Source of the DNA: an uncultured Rubrobacteraceae bacterium
GTDB taxonomy: Bacteria > Actinomycetota > Rubrobacteria > Rubrobacterales > Rubrobacteraceae
Direction: 5' to 3'
DNA: 33,181 nucleotides
NCBI GenBank assembly: GCA_902806075.1
Contig: CADCVG010000057.1
Coordinates: forward strand, 1 to 33,181
Shown here: positions 15,507 through 23,455 of the stretch, piece after piece
How positions within the stretch are numbered: the stretch's first letter is position 1
How the letters are laid out: each line of letters opens with the position of its first letter
Notes under the pieces: generated by a model
What the model saw: the letters and a program-made list of their open reading frames with translations, nothing else
Databases searched by the model: none
Told to the model about the DNA's origin: nothing
Program-made: the position numbers and the translations under genes

Positions 15507-16220
15507 CTAAATCTCTCCCAGGTACGCCTCGCGCACCTTCGGATCCTCGCGCAGCTTCTCAGCGGGGGCGGCGTTGACGACGGCGCCGGTCTCCAGGACG
15601 TAGCCGCGGGTGGCGATCTCCAGAGCAACGTTGGCGTTCTGCTCGACGAGGAGTATCGTCGTGCCCTGCTTGTTTATCTCTTCGATGATCTGAAAGATCC
15701 GCTCCACGAGCACGGGCGCTAGGCCCATCGAGGGCTCGTCTAAGAGAAGGAGCTTCGGGCGGCTCATGAGGGCGCGGCCGATGGCGAGCATCTGCTGCTC
15801 GCCGCCGGACATCGTGCCGGCCTCCTGCTTCACCCGCTCTTGGAGGCGCGGGAAGAGGTCGAAGACCCGGTCCATGTCCTGTCGTATCTCCGCGCGGTCG
15901 TTGCGGTGGTAGGCGCCCATCTCCAGGTTTTCGAGCACCGTCATGCGATGGAAGACCTTGCGCCCCTCCGGACTCTGGGCTATGCCCTTGCCGACCATGC
16001 CGTGCGCCGGCACGCCCTGTATCTCCTCGCCTCGGAAGACGATCCTCCCCTCCCTTGGCGGCAGTATCCCGTTTATGGAGCGTAGCGTCGTCGTCTTCCC
16101 GGCGCCGTTTGAGCCGATGAGCGTGACGACCTCGCCCTCTTCAACAGTGAGTGAGACGCCCCTCAAGGCGTGGATGTTGCCGTAGTAGCTGTGTATGTCC
16201 TCTACTTCGAGGAGCGCCAT
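15507..16220 (-). CDS. livF: branched-chain amino acid ABC transporter ATP-binding protein LivF
   Basis: One of the two ATPases powering the high-affinity branched-chain amino acid (or related amide) importer. The 237-residue product shows Walker A GSNGAGKTT (about 36-44), Q-loop region AQSPEGRKVF, the ABC signature MSGGEQQ, Walker B LLLLDEPSMGLAP and the switch His region replaced by the usual LLVEQNAN of this family. Length is typical. It starts 3 bp after the livG stop, is last in the operon, and converges tail-to-tail with the retropepsin gene. Confidence 0.95.
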   Translation of the reverse strand: MALLEVEDIHSYYGNIHALRGVSLTVEEGEVVTLIGSNGAGKTTTLRSINGILPPREGRIVFRGEEIQGVPAHGMVGKGIAQSPEGRKVFHRMTVLENLEMGAYHRNDRAEIRQDMDRVFDLFPRLQERVKQEAGTMSGGEQQMLAIGRALMSRPKLLLLDEPSMGLAPVLVERIFQIIEEINKQGTTILLVEQNANVALEIATRGYVLETGAVVNAAPAEKLREDPKVREAYLGEI

Positions 16221-16223
16221 TCT

Positions 16224-17048
16224 CTATCCCGTCCTCGCCGTGCCGAGGTATGCCTCGATGACCCTTGGGTCCTCACGCACCTCCACCGGAGAACCCTCGG
16301 AGATCTTCTCTCCGTGGTCGAGCACCGTCACCCTATCGGAGATGCTCATGACGACCCTCATCTCATGCTCGATGAGGAGGATGGAGATGCCGCGCTCGTC
16401 CCGCAGGCGCCCTATGAGCTGTGTCAGGCGCGCCGTCTCCTGAGGGTTCATCCCCGCCGTCGGCTCGTCGAGCAAGAGAAGCTTCGGCTCCGAGGCCAGA
16501 GCGCGTGCAATCTCCAACCGCCGCTGGTCTCCATAGGGGAGGTTCTTGGCGAACGTCTCGCGGCTCCGCAGGCCGACGAACCTCAAGAGCTCCAGCGCCC
16601 TCTCGCGCGCCTCCTCCTCCTCGCGCCGCACCCCGGGTGTCCGCAGGATCGAGCCGAGGACGCCGCTCTTGAGCCGGGTATGCATCCCGGCGAGCACGTT
16701 GTCCAGGGCGCTCATCGTCCCGAAGAGGCGGATGTTCTGGAAGGTCCGTCCGATCCCCAACCGCGCCCGCTGGTGTGCCCCGAGCCGTGTCACGTCCGTG
16801 CCGCCGAAGACGAAGCTCCCCGAGGTCGGCTTGTAGAGGCCGCTCACCATGTTGAAGAATGTCGTCTTCCCCGCGCCGTTCGGGCCGATGAGGCTGATGA
16901 TCGCCCTCTCAGGGATAGCGAAGTTCACCGAGTTGACGGCCACGAGGCCGCCGAAGACCTTGGTTATGCCTCTGGCTTCGAGGATCTTCGGCGTCCCGTC
17001 GACCGCTTCAGGTGGCACCGGTGATCTCCGTGGCGCTGTCGTCTTCAT
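16224..17048 (-). CDS. livG: branched-chain amino acid ABC transporter ATP-binding protein LivG
   Basis: Second ATPase of the importer. The 274-residue product has an N-terminal extension of about 20 residues, then Walker A GPNGAGKTTFFN, the characteristic LivG signature LPYGDQRRLEIARAL, Walker B LLLLDEPTAGMNP and the IEHEM switch region near the end. The frame overlaps the 3' end of livM by 41 bp. The true start may be slightly internal, but translational coupling is expected either way. Confidence 0.95.
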   Translation of the reverse strand: MKTTAPRRSPVPPEAVDGTPKILEARGITKVFGGLVAVNSVNFAIPERAIISLIGPNGAGKTTFFNMVSGLYKPTSGSFVFGGTDVTRLGAHQRARLGIGRTFQNIRLFGTMSALDNVLAGMHTRLKSGVLGSILRTPGVRREEEEARERALELLRFVGLRSRETFAKNLPYGDQRRLEIARALASEPKLLLLDEPTAGMNPQETARLTQLIGRLRDERGISILLIEHEMRVVMSISDRVTVLDHGEKISEGSPVEVREDPRVIEAYLGTARTG

Positions 17049-18213
17049 CGCCCTCGCGCAGCTCCTCCTGGCGCTGGCGGTTCGGGATTATGCCCTCGGG
17101 TCTCAGCAGCATCATCGCAACCAGGATAGCGCCGAAGAGGAAGTAGTTGTATTTGGGGATGTCCACGTTCGCCAGGAAGGGGCTTGAGAGGGCGGTGCCG
17201 ATGTCGTGTACCCATATGTTTATCTGCGGCAGGAGATAGAAGTTCGTGCCCTGCAAGATGATGGCGCCCAGGATCACCCCGTAGATGTTCCCCATCCCGC
17301 CCAGGACGACCATGCAGAGGATGAGCACGGAGACGTTGAACGAGAAGCTCGTCGGGAAGATGCTCTTTATGAACGCCCCGTAGAACGCCCCCGCGAACCC
17401 CCCGAAAGTCGCTCCCAGAGCGTACGCCCAGAGCTTCGTCGTCACCAGGTTCACGCCCATCGCCGCCGCAGCAGTCTCGTCCTCGCGCACCGCGATCCAG
17501 GCCCGCCCGAGCCGTGAGTCCCTGAGCCGTATGTTCACGAAGACCGTGACCAGGACCAGAACCAGGATGGTGTAGTACCAGGGGTTGAGGTCGAGCGTCC
17601 CGAATTGCTGCCAGCCCCTCGAAGGCACGAACGGGATGCCGGGCGAATCTATACCCTTGATGCCGACCGTACCATTGGTGAGGTTATAGCCAAAGATGTC
17701 GTCCCCGTTCACGAAGAAGCGCGGGATGATCTCCCCGAACCCCAGTGTAACGATAGCCAGATAATCCCCCCGCAGCCTCAAAGTAGGCGCCCCAATAATG
17801 ACGCCCCAGAACGCCGCAAACGCTCCCGCCGCGAGGAGCAGGACCCAGAACGATACATGTATCCCTGGCAGGGAACCGCTGGTAGGTAGCGCCGAGAGGA
17901 AAGAGAAGTTCACGCCGCTGAAGTGGGTCGAGGCGAACCAGCCGACCACATATGCACCCAGAGCGTAGAACGCCACGAACCCGAGGTCCAGAAGCCCCGC
18001 GAAGCCGACGACGATGTTGAGCCCCAGGGCGAGCATCACGTAGACGGCCACCACGATCACCGGGAACATCAGGTTCGCGCCGAGGACCTCGTTGATAAAA
18101 GGGAAGAGAAGCGCCAGCAATATGAGGCCGGCCGGCAGCCCGAAGCGCTTCAGAGACGCCCCCGGCGACGCCACCCTACTCTCCCCCGCCGCCCTGGACC
18201 GCGGAGCGGTCAC
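17008..18213 (-). CDS. livM: branched-chain amino acid ABC transporter permease LivM
   Basis: Membrane subunit of the importer, 401 residues with about nine to ten hydrophobic helices. Family motifs include LGLNIVVGFAGLLDLGFVAF near residues 60-80, the long loop between helices, and the coupling region RLGRAWIAVREDETAAAAMG. An N-terminal hydrophilic stretch of about 25 residues and a C-terminal acidic tail are present. It starts at GTG 18213, overlapping the end of livH by 38 bp. Confidence 0.95.
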   Translation of the reverse strand: MTAPRSRAAGESRVASPGASLKRFGLPAGLILLALLFPFINEVLGANLMFPVIVVAVYVMLALGLNIVVGFAGLLDLGFVAFYALGAYVVGWFASTHFSGVNFSFLSALPTSGSLPGIHVSFWVLLLAAGAFAAFWGVIIGAPTLRLRGDYLAIVTLGFGEIIPRFFVNGDDIFGYNLTNGTVGIKGIDSPGIPFVPSRGWQQFGTLDLNPWYYTILVLVLVTVFVNIRLRDSRLGRAWIAVREDETAAAAMGVNLVTTKLWAYALGATFGGFAGAFYGAFIKSIFPTSFSFNVSVLILCMVVLGGMGNIYGVILGAIILQGTNFYLLPQINIWVHDIGTALSSPFLANVDIPKYNYFLFGAILVAMMLLRPEGIIPNRQRQEELREGDEDDSATEITGAT

Positions 18214-19267
18214 CCAACAGTCCGCGCGGCCGGAAGACCAGAACCAGTATGAGAACGGTAAAGATCACGATATCCGTCCACCTGACACCGATGTACTGGT
18301 CGGTCATCGAGCCGATGATGCCGATGAGGATGCCGCCCACCACGGCCCCGGTGAGGTTCCCGATACCGCCCAGAACAGCGGCCGTGAACGCAAAGAGCCC
18401 CTGCCTGAGACCCACGTCGAAGACCGTCGTGCCGTTGAAGAGACCGAACATCACGCCCGAGGCCCCGGCGAGGATGCCGCCGAGCAAAAAGGCTACGGAG
18501 ATGGTGCGGTTGACGTTTATCCCCATCATCGCCGCCGCCTCCTTGTCCTGGGCGACGGCCCGCATCGCCTTGCCCTGCTTCGTGCTCCTGATGAAGTAGG
18601 AGAGGGCGACGAGCAGCGGCACCGTCACCGCAAGCACGAAGAGGTCCTTCCACCGGAAGGTGACCTCGTCGGTCACCCCGGCGAGGATGTTGGCGTTGGA
18701 GACTAGAGATGGAAAAGGTATCTGGGAGGCATCCTTCCAGGCGAGGCCGACGTTCTGCAGGATGAACGACATGCCGATAGCCGTAATGAGCACCGCCAAT
18801 CGCGGTGAATTGCGCAAGGGTTTGTATGCTACGCGCTCTATGCCCACGTTGACGAGGCCGCAGACGACCATCGCGACGACGAGCGCGAAGAGCACCCCAA
18901 ATACCTTCAACGCGGCCCCGCTGCTTGCGTCTATCGGGGCGAAGAAGCCTAGGCCCAAGAACGTGCCGCTCAAGACCGTAACACCGACGAAGGAGCCGAT
19001 CATAAAGTTGTCGCCGTGGGCGAAGTTGATAAGCTCGATGATGCCGTAGACAAGCGTGTAGCCCAGAGCGATGAGCGCGATGATGGCCCCATTGGTCAGC
19101 CCTATAAGGAGCTGCGAGGTGAACTGTCCGGGCTCTCTCACCGCCTGCACGAGCAGCAGGACCGTTAGCGCCGCGATGATCGCCACGGCGATGCGCGACG
19201 ACCAGCTCGAAGCCCTGAGGCCTTCGAGCGTAGAACCTCCGGTCTTCGCCTCTTGCGTGGTAGCCAT
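18176..19267 (-). CDS. livH: branched-chain amino acid ABC transporter permease LivH
   Basis: Second membrane subunit, 363 residues, somewhat longer than the usual 290-310. The extra length is an N-terminal hydrophilic part and an inserted loop. Motifs: LINFAHGDNFMIG after the first helices, KQGKAMRAVAQDKEAAAMMG as the ATPase coupling helix, and FTAAVLGGIGNLTGAVVGG. The ATG at 19267 has AAGGAAGG upstream. It is separated from the binding-protein gene by 68 bp containing a strong hairpin. Confidence 0.95.
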   Translation of the reverse strand: MATTQEAKTGGSTLEGLRASSWSSRIAVAIIAALTVLLLVQAVREPGQFTSQLLIGLTNGAIIALIALGYTLVYGIIELINFAHGDNFMIGSFVGVTVLSGTFLGLGFFAPIDASSGAALKVFGVLFALVVAMVVCGLVNVGIERVAYKPLRNSPRLAVLITAIGMSFILQNVGLAWKDASQIPFPSLVSNANILAGVTDEVTFRWKDLFVLAVTVPLLVALSYFIRSTKQGKAMRAVAQDKEAAAMMGINVNRTISVAFLLGGILAGASGVMFGLFNGTTVFDVGLRQGLFAFTAAVLGGIGNLTGAVVGGILIGIIGSMTDQYIGVRWTDIVIFTVLILVLVFRPRGLLGDRSAVQGGGGE

Positions 19268-19285
19268 ACTATTACCTTCCTTAGA

Positions 19286-19311
19286 GCGGGGGACCAGAGC
19301 GGATCCCCCGC
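19286..19311 (-). promoter_or_regulatory. hairpin between the binding-protein gene and livH
   Basis: An 8-bp GC-only-plus-one stem (GCGGGGGA / TCCCCCGC) with a 10-nt loop lies in the transcript between the substrate-binding protein stop and livH. Such hairpins often stabilise the upstream binding-protein message or attenuate read-through, giving excess binding protein over permease. Confidence 0.6.
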
Positions 19312-19335
19312 CGTTTAATCCCGATCTAAGGTTGG

Positions 19336-20595
19336 TTAAGCCCCGCCGACGTCGATGACCCTGTCGAACTGGAACTCGCCGTTCTCTACCCGGTTGCCGG
19401 AGAGCTCGGTGAGGGTGGTGTCACCGTCCGCGTCGAAGCTCCAGGTGCCTAAAGTGCCGCTGTAGTCCTGGGTCGCGAACAGCTCCCGGACCACGCCCTC
19501 TCTCGTGACCTCGCCGTCGGCATTGTAGGCCCTCTCGATGGCGTCGAGCATCACGTTCGCCGCCTCGTAACCGTAGGTGGTGTACGCCTCGATGCTCGAA
19601 TCGGGGAACCTCTCCTCGTAACTCGAGACGAACTCCTGGCCCGCGCCGGGGAGCTCGCTCGCGGGCAGTCCGCCGAAGGTTATGTAGATGCCTTCAGCCG
19701 CGTCGCCCGCCGCGTTCAGGAACTCCTCCTCAAGGATGCCGTCGGGCCCCACGAACAGTACATCCGAGTTCGACATCCCGACTCCCACCTTATCGGAGAC
19801 GAGTTGGCCGGCGTTGTTCTGGGTGATGCCGCCGAAGTAGATAGCGTCCGGCTGCGTCTGCGCGATCTGGGTCATCAGCGAGCGGTAGTTGGCCGCGTCG
19901 CCGTCTATGCTCTCGCGTCCCAACACTTCTATCCCGAGGTCTTCCGCGGCCTGCTGGAACTGATCCGCGAGGCCCTTGCCGTAGGTCTCCTGGTCGTCGA
20001 GGATATAGACGCTCTGGACGCCCAGGTCTTGCATGTAGACGGCGCCCGCGCGGCCTTGCTTATCGTCGGCCACGATCACGCGCGTGTAGTTGCGCTCGCC
20101 GGTCGGATAGTACTGCTCGGGCTCGGCGGGCTCGCCACCCTCCTTGGTGAGACCCAGGGCCGTGTTCGCTGGGCTGACCATCGCAAGTCCAGCCTGGTTG
20201 AGGATCGGGATCTCCACCGCAGCGCAACCCGAGTTGAACGGCCCGATCCAACCAACTATAGACTCGTCCTGGGCCGCACTCTGCGCGTTCTCGCTGCACC
20301 GGGCCTCGTCCCACTGCCCGGCCTGGGCCGTGGCGTTGTCCTGGGAGGTGTACTCGATCTGCACGTCACCGGCCATGTAGTCCCGCTCCTCCAGAGCCAG
20401 CGTTATGGCATTGACGATGGTCTCGTTCTGCGGCCGCGAAGAACCTTGCAAAGGCAGATCGCTCACGACGGTAGCGGTAGGCGTCTCGCCACCACCTCCA
20501 CCGCTACCCTGCTCTCCACCGCCGCATCCCACAACGACGAACGCCGCGGCCACCCCCAGCACCGCGAGCATCCCTACCCGACGTCTCTCCTTCAC
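19336..20595 (-). CDS. livK: branched-chain amino acid type ABC transporter substrate-binding lipoprotein
   Basis: The 419-residue product captures the substrate outside the membrane for the LivHMGF complex. The GTG start at 20595 has AGGAGG upstream. Residues 8-23 form a lipoprotein signal with lipobox VVGC (Cys24 region), followed by a Gly-rich linker. The periplasmic-binding-protein fold of the Leu/Ile/Val family is recognised from GWIGPFNSGCAAVEIPILNQ, AGLAMVSPANT, AVYMQDLGVQSVYILDD and YEAANVMLDAIERA. The true ligand (branched-chain amino acid, amide or other) cannot be told, so the symbol follows the operon. Confidence 0.93.
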   Translation of the reverse strand: MKERRRVGMLAVLGVAAAFVVVGCGGGEQGSGGGGGETPTATVVSDLPLQGSSRPQNETIVNAITLALEERDYMAGDVQIEYTSQDNATAQAGQWDEARCSENAQSAAQDESIVGWIGPFNSGCAAVEIPILNQAGLAMVSPANTALGLTKEGGEPAEPEQYYPTGERNYTRVIVADDKQGRAGAVYMQDLGVQSVYILDDQETYGKGLADQFQQAAEDLGIEVLGRESIDGDAANYRSLMTQIAQTQPDAIYFGGITQNNAGQLVSDKVGVGMSNSDVLFVGPDGILEEEFLNAAGDAAEGIYITFGGLPASELPGAGQEFVSSYEERFPDSSIEAYTTYGYEAANVMLDAIERAYNADGEVTREGVVRELFATQDYSGTLGTWSFDADGDTTLTELSGNRVENGEFQFDRVIDVGGA

Positions 20596-20627
20596 CCTGC
20601 CTCCTTCTAGACCCCACCATCGGTCGG

Positions 20628-20655
20628 CACATAATCCCCAAGACGCTCCTGTTAA
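20628..20655 (-). promoter_or_regulatory. possible promoter of the liv operon
   Basis: On the minus strand TTAACA (20655-20650) and TATGTG (20633-20628) are separated by 16 bp and lie about 35 bp before the binding-protein start. Match to consensus is moderate. Confidence 0.3.
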
Positions 20656-20728
20656 AGCGCCGTTAAAACAAGATTATCTCCCTGTCCGCTTCTCCCTGTC
20701 AACAAAGCGTCCCAGGTTCGGCCCGTGG

Positions 20729-20734
20729 TACAAT
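20729..20734 (+). promoter_or_regulatory. probable -10 element of the tRNA-Leu promoter
   Basis: TACAAT lies 20 bp upstream of the tRNA 5' end, preceded by GTGG. A recognisable -35 box was not found. Confidence 0.4.
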
Positions 20735-20754
20735 CGGCGGCGAAATTCCCTCAC

Positions 20755-20838
20755 GCCGGAGTGGCGGAATCGGTAGACGCGCCGGACTCAAAATCCGGTG
20801 AGGGCAACCTCGTGTGGGTTCGAGTCCCACCTCCGGCA
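20755..20838 (+). tRNA. tRNA-Leu (anticodon CAA)
   Basis: The 84-nt sequence folds as a class II tRNA. The acceptor stem is GCCGGAG / CTCCGGC with discriminator A. The anticodon stem CCGGA / TCCGG holds the loop CTCAAAA, so the anticodon is CAA (reads UUG). The variable arm is GAGG-GCAA-CCTC and the T arm GTGGG-TTCGAGT-CCCAC. CCA is not encoded. The DNA immediately downstream is a series of broken genes, consistent with use of this tRNA as an integration site. Confidence 0.97.
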
Positions 20839-20843
20839 CATTA

Positions 20844-20870
20844 AGAATCCCCACACAAGCGAGGGTTTTG
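20844..20870 (+). terminator. weak terminator after tRNA-Leu
   Basis: A short CCC...GGG pairing followed by TTTT lies just after the tRNA 3' end. The stem is short, so this is a tentative call. Confidence 0.35.
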
Positions 20871-20944
20871 CGCTGATCAGACGGACAGCGAACTCCAATG
20901 AGACCGGATGATGGCACCGTTTCTCTTTGTAGGCGAATAGGTTG

Positions 20945-21140
20945 ATGTTCAGCAGCAAGCCTCTCAACGAAATTTCTTACGACGACCTCTTGGAGTTTCT
21001 GCGTGAGGGCAGTGAGTAGGGGGTAAGCCTCGACTATAAGCAGGAGTGGGGGAACGACATTGCCAGGGACGCCTGCGGCATGGCTAACGTCCAGGGCGGC
21101 ACCATCCTCGTGGGTGTCAAGGAGCGGCGCAGAGAGGGCC
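20945..21140 (+). pseudogene. AlbA_2 (Schlafen-type ATP-binding) domain gene, truncated and with a nonsense codon
   Basis: From ATG 20945 the frame reads NEISYDDLLEFLREGSE, a TAG at 21017-21019, then VSLDYKQEWGNDIARDACGMAN and GGTILVGVKER. This is the start of an AlbA_2/Schlafen-like putative DNA-binding protein (the Asp-Tyr-Lys and GGTILVGV motifs). The similarity stops at about 21140, where sequence of a different family begins. With an internal stop and no C-terminal half, it is dead. It lies 107 bp after tRNA-Leu. Confidence 0.75.
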
Positions 21141-21247
21141 GGCGCGGATGTGGCAGTAGGCTACGGCGGCGGCAAAGAGACAGCCGCGGAGGTCGTCGCC
21201 CGCGTCGAGGAGGCTGGGCGGAGGGCGGTCGCGGTCGGTGGTGACCT
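21141..21247 (+). pseudogene. internal fragment of a short-chain dehydrogenase/reductase gene
   Basis: This stretch encodes GADVAVGYGGGKETAAEVVA and then RVEEAGRRAVAVGGDL. It matches the region between beta-strand 2 and beta-strand 3 of FabG-type short-chain dehydrogenases (cofactor-specificity loop, then the GGD turn). Neither the TGxxxGxG start nor the YxxxK active site is present. It is joined directly to the AlbA_2 remnant, in another frame, so the junction reflects deletion or recombination. Confidence 0.65.
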
Positions 21248-22049
21248 AGTAGTGTGCTACAAGGGGATCGAGTAGGGCTACCTGACCCAAAGAAGAGACC
21301 TTCGCTTGTCGATTACAGGGTTGATTCTACTCACGGTATCTAGCCCTGACTACGCTAGATCTATGTTGCAGCGAAGCTCTGCGCCTACGCTTTCCTAATC
21401 AGCCATCACCTGACGAGATCGCAGATGGGATCAAGGACTTATAGGCATGAATCTGCCAACACTCATCTAGCAGTTGGACCACATCCGCCGTTCCTAGCGT
21501 CACTCCCTCAAAGCTATCTTCTGTTCCATCTCAAGACGAGGAAGGTAAAACATCGACCGCATCGACCGCAACGGTTGCACAAAATGATAAAGACCCGCAA
21601 AACAGGGAATTTCTATGCGGTCGATGTTGCGGGCGGTACTTGAGGATGCGGTCGATCTATGGCTCTTGCGGGCGATACTGGCAGAAGGAATCAACCGCGT
21701 AAAGTACCTGTAAATCCGCACTTTTGCTGTCTTACGGTCGATGCGGGCGGTATTTTGCAGGGTTTCCTTTGTACGTAGATTGAGCAGCGCACACCCTGTC
21801 GGAACCGGAAAGCCATTAGCGGCCAGAGCATATCGCTCCTTCTAAGCCTCCTAAAAGGCCTTTGAAGCCGCAGATCCATCGATAGCGTCCCCTCGGCCCT
21901 CGAAGTTCTACAAGCGCTCAGAACAGCCTTGAGCATCGCCCTTATAAACCCGAGCGCACATATGCATACCAGGCATAATGAGCGAAGCCTCTTCGAGCTG
22001 TCTTCACGCCTCGTTACTGTAGAGAACTCTAAGATAAGGAGGTACCGCC
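21248..22049. other. non-coding stretch of about 800 bp
   Basis: I see no credible gene here. Codon structure is absent and base composition is lower in GC than neighbouring core genes. It contains the small repeat cluster at 21550-21754 and ends with the AAGGAGG ribosome site of the XRE gene. It may be decayed mobile DNA. Confidence 0.5.
21550..21754. repeat. cluster of short direct and inverted repeats
   Basis: The motif GCGGTCGATG followed closely by GCGGGCGGTA or a variant occurs at 21617-21640, 21648-21677 (with a 10-nt insert) and 21735-21752. The reverse form ACATCGACCGCAT at 21550-21562 is the exact complement of 21615-21627. The copies are unevenly spaced, so this is not a CRISPR array. 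Confidence 0.55.
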
Positions 22050-22313
22050 GTGAGAAACGTGAGCGACGAGAGACAGGTGCCAACTGAAACGCCCAGCAAC
22101 AACAGGGGGATATACCTGCCCGGCCTCAGGCCCGCTCGTCAACGCCTCGGCCTAACCCAACGCCAGCTTGCCTCCCGCGCCGGTACCGGCCAGCAGACCA
22201 TCTGCAAGCTGGAGACCCTGAGCAGGGGAGCTTATCCACAAACCCTGCAAAAGCTGGCGGCAGCGCTGGGAGTATCTCCCGCAGACTTAGTCAGCAATCG
22301 CGTTGACCAATAG
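22050..22313 (+). CDS. XRE-family helix-turn-helix regulator
   Basis: The 87-residue product is a single-domain DNA-binding protein. Residues about 24-80 form the HTH_3 fold: LRPARQRLGLTQRQLASRAG, then GQQTICKLETL (recognition helix) and TLQKLAAALGVSPADL. Such small regulators control plasmid or phage lysogeny genes or nearby operons. The GTG start at 22050 has AAGGAGG 6 bp upstream, one of the best ribosome sites in this region, so the gene is probably alive. It lies 140 bp upstream of the broken replication gene, consistent with a shared plasmid or phage origin. Confidence 0.8.
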   Translation: MRNVSDERQVPTETPSNNRGIYLPGLRPARQRLGLTQRQLASRAGTGQQTICKLETLSRGAYPQTLQKLAAALGVSPADLVSNRVDQ

Positions 22314-22454
22314 GAGCAGACCACGCAGGCCCTCAAGCAAGCACACCCCCGCCCTGGTTTATCTACCACGCATATCGGGCCGCGAGGAGAGATCCATACA
22401 AGGACAAGGCCTTCTACCCCACACATCGAGCCGCAGAACAAGAAGAGCACCTTC

Positions 22455-23262
22455 ATGAATAGTTCAGCTCAAGGACATGCTCATGTAACCTCGGCTGTAG
22501 GAGGCTCCTTATCCCTGGTCTCTTTCGGAGAGAACAGAGTCAGTAACCATCTCAGTGCTCGTAGAAGACATAGCGGAGGTATCAGGGGAAGGGTAAAGGG
22601 ATTCTCCAGGGCAAGCCGCAGAAATCTTCTACGGCGTTTCGCGAGCATCAACCGGAGGGCCTTCAGAGATTACAAGGGTAGAGTCATCGCTGTAACCCTT
22701 ACCTACCCTCACGAATGGCCGGAGAACCCCGAGACCTGCAAGCACCACCTCAAAGCCCTGCGTAAGCGTATACAGAGGAGGTTTGGGAAGTTCGGTGGTT
22801 TCTGGAGGATGGGGATACAGCAGAGAGGGGCCTGGCACTTCCACCTGCTTCTGTTCGTGCCCCCGTCCTTCGGTTCTCTGAAGGAGCTTCGTCACTTCGT
22901 GGCCTCATCCTGGTATGAGATTTGTGGGAAGGTCAGCGAGGGGCACTTGCTTGCAGGGACACACAGAGGAGGTAAAGAGCTGGAAAAGGGCGACTAGCTA
23001 TGCAGAGCGGTACGTGGCCAAGCAGGAGGAGTTCCCGGAAGGATTGAAAACGGGCAGGATATGGGGCAAGTGGAATGAAGAACTCCTCCCCGTTCAATGG
23101 AAGACGGTAAAAGCCACTCTTGGGGACGCCTTCAGGATCAGGAGGGTCTTCAGGAAGCTGGCGAAGACGAGGGGAAGGGGCTCTCTATACCGTTTTACTG
23201 TTTTCATCCAGTATGAGAACGTGGTCAGGCTGCTAGAGTTCTTAGGGTACTCACAGGAGTAG
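22455..23262 (+). pseudogene. HUH rolling-circle replication protein, frameshifted
   Basis: The first frame (22455-22997) contains motif 1-like VIAVTLTYPHEW (about residues 77-88) and the metal-binding HUH motif WHFHLLLF (His128-Phe-His130). The reading must then shift by +1 around 22955-22975, in GGGACACACAGAGG, to reach SYAERYVAKQ with the candidate catalytic Tyr, and continues to 23262. A joined product would have about 268 residues, normal for small plasmid or phage Rep proteins that nick and rejoin DNA for rolling-circle replication. With the frameshift the first frame ends just before the tyrosine motif, so the protein should be inactive unless frameshifting occurs. Confidence 0.75.
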
Positions 23263-23355
23263 TAGCTGAGGCCTTGGCAGGCAGCCTCCAAAGGAAGCTT
23301 TGCGCCTTCTCCGCGAAAGGCGGTTCCTAGCACAGCACTATGTCTAGTGACATGG

Positions 23356-23428
23356 TTCAGTGAGTTGCCCAGAAAGTGTCTTCTTAGAAACCCAGAGCTT
23401 CCGATTTATAGTTCCTCGGAGACTCCAG
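23356..23428 (+). repeat. dispersed intergenic repeat, degenerate copy 1
   Basis: Aligns with the repeat family seen at 26511-33089: TTCAGTGAGTTGCC, then GTGTCTTCTTAGAAACCCAG, then CTTCCGA ... CTCGGAGACTCCAG. It has more differences than the other copies and lies just before the patatin gene. Confidence 0.55.
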
Positions 23429-23455
23429 TAGTGTGGCGCATAGCTCTACTTTAGA

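Noticed and set aside
21550-21754. Possible CRISPR array
   Set aside because: Motif copies are short, unevenly spaced and in both orientations, and no cas gene is near.
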